In this document: positions 17,380-23,968 of the stretch, one piece after another | Numbering within the stretch: position 1 is the first letter of the stretch | How the letters are laid out: the number at the start of each line of letters is the position of its first letter | Source: CAXNKG01 sp964202965 | GTDB taxonomy: Bacteria > Acidobacteriota > Vicinamibacteria > Vicinamibacterales > UBA2999 | Length of the DNA stretch: 64,000 nt | Reading direction: 5' to 3' | Assembly: GCA_964202965.1 (NCBI GenBank) | Contig: CAXNKG010000008.1 | Coordinates: 18,742-82,741, forward strand | Notes under the pieces: generated by a model | Told to the model about the DNA's origin: nothing | The model's database searches: none | What the model saw: only the letters and a program-made list of their open reading frames with translations | Program-made: the position numbers and the translations under genes

Positions 17380-18567
17380 GTGCCAGACGCGTTCATCGTC
17401 TCCGCCGTCCGCACGCCTGTCGGCCGGGCCGGCGGCAGCCTCGCTGGCGTCCGTGCTGACGATCTTGCCGCGATCGTCGTGAAGGCGGCCGTCGAGCGCG
17501 CGGGTCTCGACCCTGCCCGCATCGACGACGTGATCCTGGGGTGCGCGAATCAGGCGGGGGAGGACAACCGCAACGTCGCCCGGATGGCCGTGCTCCTCGC
17601 CGGACTGCCGGCGGACGTCCCCGGCCAGACCGTCAACCGGCTCTGCGGCTCGGGTCTGCAGGCGGCCGCGAGCGCTGCCCAGGCCATCAAGGCCGGCGAG
17701 GGCGAGGTGTTCATCGCCGGTGGCGTGGAGAGCATGACGCGGGCGCCCTACGTGATGCTGAAGCCGGGCGTTCCGTGGAGCCGCGAGGCGCCGGCGGTGG
17801 CCGATTCCACGGTCGGCTGGCGGTTCGCCAATCCGCGAATGCGCGAGGGATGGACGATCTCGCTCGGCATGACCGCTGAGGTGGTCGCCGAACGCTACGG
17901 GATCTCCCGCGAGGATCAGGACGCCTTCGCGGCCGGGAGCCAGCAGCGGGCCGCCGCCGCGGTGCGGGACGGGGTATTCGCGGACGAGATCGTGCCGGTG
18001 GAGATGGCTGGCGCCGGCGGAAAAGCCGTGCGCGTCGAGGCCGACGAGCATCCCCGTCCGGGCACGACCATCGAAAAGCTGTCAGGGCTCGCCGCCGCCT
18101 TCAAGACCGGCGGCACGGTCACGGCGGGCAACTCGAGTGGCATCAACGACGGCGCGTCGGCGCTGGCGGTCGTCAGCTCGGCGCACAAGGGCGTAAGACC
18201 GCTGGCGCGCATCATCACAACCGCCGTGGCGGGTGTCGATCCCGACGTCATGGGCATCGGACCGGTCCCTGCGGTGCGCAAGGCGCTGGCACGCGCCGGG
18301 CTCACCATCGATCAGATGGATCTCGTCGAGCTGAACGAGGCGTTTGCGGCGCAGACGCTCGCGTGTATCCGCCAACTCGAGATCGACCCGGCCAGGGTCA
18401 ATGTCTACGGCGGCGCCATTGCGCTCGGTCACGCGCTCGGATCGTCGGGCGCGAGGATGCTCACGACCCTCACGCACGCGCTCCATCGCCGCAAGGCGCG
18501 CTACGGCCTGGCCGCGATGTGCGTCGGCGTTGGCCAGGGTATCGCGATGATCGTCGAGCGACCCTAG
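17380..18567 (+). CDS. Thiolase, beta-ketoadipyl-CoA/acetyl-CoA acyltransferase type
   Basis: This 395-residue thiolase starts at GTG 17380. The acyl-enzyme Cys89 is in NRLCGSGLQA, His351 in AIALGHALG, and the second catalytic Cys381 in AAMCVGVGQG. The usual GHPxG and CxGGGxG are slightly altered (A for P, V for G). The segment DSTVGWRFANPRM and ISREDQDAFAAGSQQR resemble PcaF/PaaJ thiolases that cleave beta-ketoadipyl-CoA, but acetoacetyl-CoA thiolase is equally consistent with the nearby ScoAB genes. TACGAT sits 6 bp before the GTG and no Shine-Dalgarno is visible. Confidence 0.87.
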   Translation: MPDAFIVSAVRTPVGRAGGSLAGVRADDLAAIVVKAAVERAGLDPARIDDVILGCANQAGEDNRNVARMAVLLAGLPADVPGQTVNRLCGSGLQAAASAAQAIKAGEGEVFIAGGVESMTRAPYVMLKPGVPWSREAPAVADSTVGWRFANPRMREGWTISLGMTAEVVAERYGISREDQDAFAAGSQQRAAAAVRDGVFADEIVPVEMAGAGGKAVRVEADEHPRPGTTIEKLSGLAAAFKTGGTVTAGNSSGINDGASALAVVSSAHKGVRPLARIITTAVAGVDPDVMGIGPVPAVRKALARAGLTIDQMDLVELNEAFAAQTLACIRQLEIDPARVNVYGGAIALGHALGSSGARMLTTLTHALHRRKARYGLAAMCVGVGQGIAMIVERP

Positions 18568-19859
18568 GCGCGGTCCAGCGTTCCGGCGTTCTCCCGCAGC
18601 CACGGCAGCGTGGCCAGCGTCACGACCGTTGTGGCGAGCGCAAACAGGGCGATCGCCGTGGAGCTCTGATACACGAGAAAGAGATAGGCGGCGACGGCGG
18701 GGGCCGGGCCGCCGGCCGTGATCGCCGCCATGTGATAGCCGAGGCCTGAACCGGTGTAGCGTCGCGACGCGGGAAAGTTCTCCGCAATCACCGCCGCCTG
18801 CGGCCCGTACTGCAGATCCTGCAGCATGCCGTCCACCAGGAGTCCGAGGATGACCAGCGGCATCGCGCGCGTGTTCATCAGCGCGAAGAGCGCGAACACC
18901 CACAGTCCGGTGCCGACCGCGCCGATGCCGATAATCCGCCGACGGCCGTAGCGGTCGGCAAGATATCCGGCAAGCGGCAGCACCGCGAGCGAACCGATCG
19001 CACGAATGGACACGGCGTTCAGCAGGTCCGCGCGATCGAGGCCGAGCACCTGCGTGCCGTAGGTCAGCACGTACGTCGTCGTGATGTAGAACGGCGCAAG
19101 CTGGCCCGTCCGCAGCAGCATCGTCAGCACGACCTGGCGCCAGTTGAATCGGAGCACCTCCGCGATCGGCACGCGGACGATCTTCCGCTCTGCCTTGAGC
19201 GCCGTGAACACCGGCGACTCGAGCGTCCCGATGCGGATCCAGAGCCCGATCACAATCAGGACGATGCTCGCCAGGAAGGGGACACGCCATCCCCACTCGA
19301 GGAACGCGGCGTCGTCGAGCGTCGTGCTCATGACGGCCAGGGCCGAGTTCGCCATGATGGCGCCGAGCGGCGATCCCATCTGCGGGAAGCTCATGGCCAG
19401 CCCGCGGCGGCCGGGCGCCGCCCATTCGCCGGCCATCAGGATCGACCCGCTCCACTCGCCGCCGACTGCAATGCCCTGCATGACGCGAAAGACGGTCAGG
19501 AGCACCGCGCCCCAGATCCCGATGCGCTCGTATGAGGGAACGAGGCCCACACACACGGTCGCGACGCCCATGATGAGCATCGTGGTGACGAGCAGCGCCT
19601 TCCGGCCGATGCGGTCGCCGAAGTGGCCGAAGATCGCCGCGCCGAACGGCCGCGCGGCAAAACCGGCGAAGAACGTGACGTAGGAGAGGAGGCTGCCGAG
19701 CGCAGGGTCGAGATTCGAGAAGAACAGTTTTGGAAAGACGAGCGCGGCCGCCGCGCCGTACAGGTAGAAGTCGTACCACTCGACGGTCGTGCCGATCGTG
19801 GACGCGGCGACGGCGCGACGCAGGTGCCGCCGGCGGGTCTGTTCGTCGAAGTCTGGCAC
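18564..19859 (-). CDS. MHS-family MFS transporter
   Basis: The product is 431 residues from GTG 19859. The reading frame continues upstream but would overlap the CoA-transferase gene. It begins with the MHS signature VAASTIGTTVEWYDFYLYGA. It also has FGHFGDRIGRKALL after helix 2 and VMQGIAVGGEWSGSILM at helix 4-5, as in the metabolite:H+ symporter family (ShiA, KgtP, ProP relatives). Twelve membrane helices are evident. It probably imports an organic acid. Placement between thiolase and CoA-transferase suggests the substrate feeds those enzymes. The 3' end overlaps the thiolase gene by 4 bp. Confidence 0.85.
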   Translation of the reverse strand: MPDFDEQTRRRHLRRAVAASTIGTTVEWYDFYLYGAAAALVFPKLFFSNLDPALGSLLSYVTFFAGFAARPFGAAIFGHFGDRIGRKALLVTTMLIMGVATVCVGLVPSYERIGIWGAVLLTVFRVMQGIAVGGEWSGSILMAGEWAAPGRRGLAMSFPQMGSPLGAIMANSALAVMSTTLDDAAFLEWGWRVPFLASIVLIVIGLWIRIGTLESPVFTALKAERKIVRVPIAEVLRFNWRQVVLTMLLRTGQLAPFYITTTYVLTYGTQVLGLDRADLLNAVSIRAIGSLAVLPLAGYLADRYGRRRIIGIGAVGTGLWVFALFALMNTRAMPLVILGLLVDGMLQDLQYGPQAAVIAENFPASRRYTGSGLGYHMAAITAGGPAPAVAAYLFLVYQSSTAIALFALATTVVTLATLPWLRENAGTLDRA

Positions 19860-19911
19860 GCGGAGGCGGCGATTATCACACGCGGGGACGTATGATGGTC
19901 GCCCAGTCGCG

Positions 19912-20601
19912 ATGAACAAGGTGGTGACGAGCGCGGCCGCCGCGGTGGCCGACATTCCCGACGGCGCGCGCATTATGGTCGGCGGGTTCGGCGTCTGCGG
20001 GGTGCCCGAGGATCTGATTCGCGCCCTGCATGCGCGTGGGAGCCGCCGGCTCACCATCATCAGCAACAATGCGGGCGTCGGCGGCGCGGGAGTCGGACGG
20101 CTCCTCGCGGCGAAGCAGATCGCGCGCCTCATCGGCACCTACGTCGGCGACAACGAGGAATTCGAGCGCCAGATGCGCAGCGGCGACATCGAGGCGGAGC
20201 TGATTCCGCAGGGGACGTTCGCGGAGCGGATGCGCGCCGCCGGGGCCGGGCTCGGCGGCTTCTTCACGCCGACCGGCGCCGGCACGATCGTCGCCGAAGG
20301 GAAGGAACGGCGCATCATCGACGGGCGCGAGTTCCTCCTCGAGCTGCCGCTGCACGCGGACTTCGCGCTGGTCAAGGCGTTCCGCGGCGATCGGCTCGGT
20401 AATCTCGTCTATCGGAAGACCGCGCGCAACTTCAATCCGGTGATGGCGATGGCCGCCGCGGTCACCATCGCGGAAGTCGAGGAGCTCGTCGAACCGGGCG
20501 GCATCGACCCTGAGACCGTCGTCACGCCCGGCATCTTCGTTGCGCGCGTCGTACAGGGAACCGGCTACGAGAAGGCGATTGAACGGCGGACGACGCGATG
20601 A
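19912..20601 (+). CDS. scoA: Succinyl-CoA:3-ketoacid CoA-transferase subunit A
   Basis: This 229-residue protein matches the alpha subunit of SCOT-type CoA-transferases. It has ARIMVGGFGVCGVPEDLI, ISNNAGVGGAGVG, YVGDNEEFERQMRSGDIEAE, GFFTPTGAGTIVAEG and RKTARNFNPVMAMAA. Together with subunit B it moves CoA from succinyl-CoA to a 3-oxoacid such as acetoacetate. The close PcaI family (3-oxoadipate) is the alternative. It overlaps the next gene by 4 bp (ATGA). An adjacent thiolase supports a route from 3-oxoacid to acetyl-CoA. Confidence 0.88.
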   Translation: MNKVVTSAAAAVADIPDGARIMVGGFGVCGVPEDLIRALHARGSRRLTIISNNAGVGGAGVGRLLAAKQIARLIGTYVGDNEEFERQMRSGDIEAELIPQGTFAERMRAAGAGLGGFFTPTGAGTIVAEGKERRIIDGREFLLELPLHADFALVKAFRGDRLGNLVYRKTARNFNPVMAMAAAVTIAEVEELVEPGGIDPETVVTPGIFVARVVQGTGYEKAIERRTTR

Positions 20602-21248
20602 ACGCGCGTGAGCGCATCGTTCGCCGCGTCGCCCGCGAGCTGCGCGACGGCGACTATGTCAATCTCGGCATCGGTCTCCCGACGCTCGTGGCCAACTACA
20701 TTCCTCCGGGGATCCATGTCGTCATCCACTCCGAGAACGGCATGCTGGGGGTGGGGCCGTATCCGGCCGACGACCAGGTTGACGCCGATCTCATCAATGC
20801 GGGGAAGGAGACGGTGACCGAGGAGGCGGGCGCGTCGTATTTCGACGGCGCGACGTCGTTCGCGATGGTGCGCGGGGGTCACATAGACCTTACGGTGCTC
20901 GGGGCGATGCAGGTTGATGCCGAGGGCAGTCTGGCCAACTGGATGATTCCAGGGACCATCATGCGGGGGATGGGCGGCGCGATGGACCTGGTGGCCGGCG
21001 CTCGCCGCGTCATCGTGGCCATGGAGCACACGACGCGGGCCGGGGCGCACAAGATCGTGGAGCGCTGCACGCTCCCGCTGACCGGCGCCAGGGTGGTCCA
21101 CCGGATCATCACCGAACTGGCCGTCATCGACGTGACGCCACGGGGGCTCGTTCTGGTCGAGCGGGCCGAGAACTCGACGGTTGAGGCGGTACAGGCGGCC
21201 ACCGGGTCCGGGCTGGTCGTGGCCGGCGGGGCGCCTGCGTTGTTCTAG
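20598..21248 (+). CDS. scoB: Succinyl-CoA:3-ketoacid CoA-transferase subunit B
   Basis: This 216-residue beta subunit carries the catalytic glutamate in IHSENGMLG (Glu46), which forms the CoA thioester intermediate. It also has VNLGIGLPTLVANYIP, FAMVRGGHIDLTVLGAMQVD and MGGAMDLVAGARRVIVAMEH, all strongly conserved in SCOT-type enzymes. Its ATG overlaps the TGA of subunit A, so the two are translationally coupled. Substrate assignment has the same uncertainty as subunit A. Confidence 0.9.
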   Translation: MNARERIVRRVARELRDGDYVNLGIGLPTLVANYIPPGIHVVIHSENGMLGVGPYPADDQVDADLINAGKETVTEEAGASYFDGATSFAMVRGGHIDLTVLGAMQVDAEGSLANWMIPGTIMRGMGGAMDLVAGARRVIVAMEHTTRAGAHKIVERCTLPLTGARVVHRIITELAVIDVTPRGLVLVERAENSTVEAVQAATGSGLVVAGGAPALF

Positions 21249-21303
21249 GCGGTCCTCCGCCGCTTTGCTACAATCCCCGCTTGCCGAGAGGGGGCATGCT
21301 CAT

Positions 21304-22458
21304 ATGAAAAAACTCAGCGCCAAAAAACTCAGCGCCGCTGTGGCGGCTTTCGCGGTGTTACTCGTCGTCGGCGGGTTCGCACAGTCGCAGCAGCAGAAGG
21401 GCGGCGGCGACATCACGGGTCCGTACGAAGTGGTGGCCAACTGGCCGCAGAACTGGTGCGGGCAGGGCTTTCAGATCGGGTCGACTGCCGGTGTCTGGGC
21501 CGAGACGCCGGATCGCGTCTTCATCTTCTCCCGCGGATGCCTACCGGTTCTCGAAAATCCGGGCGACCCGGTGCCGACCCGCAATGCATCGGGGTATGAC
21601 CTCTCACAGAAGGACCCGACCCGGCATCCGCGCTGGGATCACATCGTCAACATCGTCGATCGCAACGGCCGGCTGGTGGAGTCGTGGGAGCAGCACAACA
21701 AGCTGTTCGTCCGGCCGCACCGCGTCCTCGTGAACCCGTACGACCCGGAACGTCATGTGTGGCTCGTCGATGACGGTGTCCATGCTATCTACAAGTTCAC
21801 GCGCGACGGCAAGCAGCTCGTGCAGACCATCGGCACGCCGCGTGTGCCTGGGAACGACGAAACCCACTTCGCGCGGCCGACCGATATCGCGTGGCTGCCC
21901 GACGGGACGTTCTTCATCAGCGACGGCTACATCAACACGCGCGTCGTGAAGTTCGACCGCAACGGCAAGTACCTCACGTCCTGGGGGATGAAGGGCACGC
22001 CGCCCACCGAAACGCGGCCGTACTACATGAACACGGTGCACGCGATTGTCGCCGACAAGCAGCGCCGTCTCTACGTCAGCGATCGCGCCAACAACCGCGT
22101 ACAGGTCTTCGACGAGAACGGGAAGTTCCTGGACGTGTGGCCGAACGTGCCGCTGCCGTACTCGTTCCTGATGTCGGACGACCAGCACCTCTGGTCCGCG
22201 TCTGGGCAGACGCAGAAGTTCACGAAGTACGACCTGAACGGGAAGCTGCTGTCCTCCTGGGGCACGTTCGGCACGATGCCGGGCGGCTTCTGGGGTGTGC
22301 ACCAGTTCCACGTCGACAGCGAGGGCGGTCTGTACACGGCCGACGTGCATGTTGGCCGGCCGCAGAAGTTCCGCCCGCGCCCCGGCGTGAATCGCGACCT
22401 GCTCATCGGCGCCCCAACCCGCGCGGTGCGCACGGTCACGACGTCGTCGAGCAACTAA
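21304..22458 (+). CDS. Exported NHL-repeat beta-propeller protein
   Basis: The product is 384 residues. A Lys-rich start (MKKLSAKKLSAAVAAFAVLL) forms an unusual signal peptide with a duplicated KKLSA. NHL blades follow: DHIVNIVDRNGRLVESW, VWLVDDGVHAIYKFTRDGK, TDIAWLPDGTFFISDGYINT and RLYVSDRANNRVQVFDENGK. The family includes peptidylamidoglycolate lyase-like propellers, but active-site residues cannot be assigned by eye. GAGAGGGGG lies upstream of ATG 21304. It is related in fold, not closely in sequence, to the protein at 16191-17309. Confidence 0.78.
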   Translation: MKKLSAKKLSAAVAAFAVLLVVGGFAQSQQQKGGGDITGPYEVVANWPQNWCGQGFQIGSTAGVWAETPDRVFIFSRGCLPVLENPGDPVPTRNASGYDLSQKDPTRHPRWDHIVNIVDRNGRLVESWEQHNKLFVRPHRVLVNPYDPERHVWLVDDGVHAIYKFTRDGKQLVQTIGTPRVPGNDETHFARPTDIAWLPDGTFFISDGYINTRVVKFDRNGKYLTSWGMKGTPPTETRPYYMNTVHAIVADKQRRLYVSDRANNRVQVFDENGKFLDVWPNVPLPYSFLMSDDQHLWSASGQTQKFTKYDLNGKLLSSWGTFGTMPGGFWGVHQFHVDSEGGLYTADVHVGRPQKFRPRPGVNRDLLIGAPTRAVRTVTTSSSN

Positions 22459-22464
22459 CCGCCC

Positions 22465-22501
22465 ATTAAATAGGGTCGGGGGTCATTTAATGAGGACACT
22501 C
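22465..22501 (+). repeat. 37-bp repeat, copy 2, containing a start codon
   Basis: This is the second copy of the element at 13176-13212, with one substitution. Here its ATG (22490) is the only plausible start of the following peptidase gene, because the signal peptide begins immediately. The element therefore contributes the start codon, the first residues (MRT) and the G-rich upstream sequence that may serve as ribosome-binding site. Confidence 0.8.
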
Positions 22502-23881
22502 CGGCCCCATCCGCTTGCCGTTGTCGTCTGCGCGCTGTTCGCGCTGACGGCGGCGGCCTCCTCGCAGTCTCCGCAGCGTCCGTCGTGGCTCGACCCGTAC
22601 CGCGAGACCGCGGCGCAGCTGATCCACGAGTCCACACGCGACGACTTCGCGTGGCGGCGTCTCGCAGAGCTCACCGACACCTTCGGTCATCGCCTCAGCG
22701 GTTCCGAGAATCTCGAGCGCGCCATCGCGTGGGCGCGCGAGACGATGAAGCGCGACGGCCTGCAGAACGTCCGCACCGAGCCGGTCATGGTCCCGAAATG
22801 GGTGCGTGGCCGCGAGAGCGCAGAGATCCTTAGTCCTCCGCAGCATCCGATCGCGATGCTGGGGCTTGGCGGGTCCGTGGGCACGCCGTCCGGCGGCATC
22901 GAGGCGGACGTGCTGACCGTGGCGTCCTTTGACGAGGTGCGGTCCCGAGCGGAAGACGCGCGCGGGCGCATCGTGCTGTTCAACGCCCCGTTTTCCACCT
23001 ACAGCGATACGGTGACCTACCGGACCAACGGCGCGCGCGTCGCGTCACAACTGGGCGCCCTGGCGGTGCTCGTGCGCGGCGTGGGCCCCGCGGGTCTTCG
23101 CACGCCTCACACGGGCAGCGTCCAGTACGGACAGGGCATTCCGCCGATTCCGGCCGCCTCGATTTCAGCCGAAGATGCGGACCGCATTGCGCGCCTCTCG
23201 GCCGCCGGGACCCGCGTGCGCGTCAGGCTGACGATGGAGGGGCGTACCGATCCTGACGTCGAGTCCGCGAATGTCGTCGGTGAGATCCGCGGGCGGGAGC
23301 GCCCGGAAGAGATCGTGCTGCTGGGCGGTCATATCGATTCCTGGGACGTCGGCACCGGCGCGTCAGACGACGGGGTCGGCTGCATCGTCACCTGGGAGGC
23401 CGCGCGGCTGATGGCGAAGCTGGGCATCAGGCCCCGCCGCACCATTCGCATCGTCCTCTGGACGAACGAGGAGAACGGGCTGCGCGGCGCCACGGCGTAC
23501 GCCGCTCGTCACGCCGCACACGCCTCCAATCACGTGTTCGCGCTCGAGTCCGATTCAGGGGTCTTCGAGCCCGCCAGCCTCGGGTTCTCGGGGAGCGGTG
23601 CGGCGCGAGGCCTCGTTCGTGACATCGGGTCGCTGCTTACCCAACTGGGACTGTCGGACATCGTTGCGGGCGGCGGCGGGGCCGACATCGGACCAATCGC
23701 CCAGGCTGGCAACGCGCCGATGATGGCGTATCTCGGGAATCCCACCAGGTACTTCGCGATTCACCACACGCCGGCTGATACGGTGGAGCGGATCACGCCG
23801 CAGGAAGTGTCCAAAGCCGCAGCCGCCATCGCCGTCATGGCGTATGTCGTGGCGGAAATGCCCGATCGCCTGCCGCGCTGA
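22490..23881 (+). CDS. Exported M28-family zinc peptidase, carboxypeptidase Q-like
   Basis: This 463-residue protein has a signal peptide (HPLAVVVCALFALTAAASSQ). A PA-like insert spans about residues 110-250. The M28 co-catalytic zinc site is complete to the eye: LLGGHIDSWDVGTGASDDG (His and bridging Asp), WTNEENGLRG (catalytic Glu and Glu ligand), ALESDSG (Asp) and FAIHHTPADT (last His). Vertebrate and bacterial relatives cleave dipeptides or N-terminal residues. A periplasmic or extracellular role in peptide use is inferred. The start lies in the 37-bp repeat. No alternative start with a better ribosome-binding site is visible. Confidence 0.87.
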   Translation: MRTLRPHPLAVVVCALFALTAAASSQSPQRPSWLDPYRETAAQLIHESTRDDFAWRRLAELTDTFGHRLSGSENLERAIAWARETMKRDGLQNVRTEPVMVPKWVRGRESAEILSPPQHPIAMLGLGGSVGTPSGGIEADVLTVASFDEVRSRAEDARGRIVLFNAPFSTYSDTVTYRTNGARVASQLGALAVLVRGVGPAGLRTPHTGSVQYGQGIPPIPAASISAEDADRIARLSAAGTRVRVRLTMEGRTDPDVESANVVGEIRGRERPEEIVLLGGHIDSWDVGTGASDDGVGCIVTWEAARLMAKLGIRPRRTIRIVLWTNEENGLRGATAYAARHAAHASNHVFALESDSGVFEPASLGFSGSGAARGLVRDIGSLLTQLGLSDIVAGGGGADIGPIAQAGNAPMMAYLGNPTRYFAIHHTPADTVERITPQEVSKAAAAIAVMAYVVAEMPDRLPR

Positions 23882-23899
23882 CACGGGCCGGCCGCGCAG

Positions 23900-23937
23900 T
23901 TGACACGCCAGGGAGACACGCGTAACGTCCGCGTTAC
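23900..23937 (+). promoter_or_regulatory. Putative sigma-70 promoter with inverted repeat over the -10
   Basis: TTGACA (23900-23905) is followed after 17 bp by TAACGT (23923-23928). GTAACG (23922-23927) and CGTTAC (23932-23937) form an inverted repeat over the -10 position, as an operator would. The next gene is TonB receptor 2 (ATG 23969). Confidence 0.45.
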
Positions 23938-23968
23938 CTGAGACGTTCCTTCAGGCGAGGAGGCGTTC

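Noticed and set aside
19860..20138. Longer N-terminus for the MHS transporter
   Set aside because: It would overlap about 230 bp of the well-supported scoA gene and place non-membrane, Arg-rich sequence before the conserved MHS start.
21240..21274. Sigma-70 promoter TTGTTC...TACAAT before the NHL gene at 21304
   Set aside because: The spacer is 23 bp, too long, and no better -35 lies at 16-18 bp.
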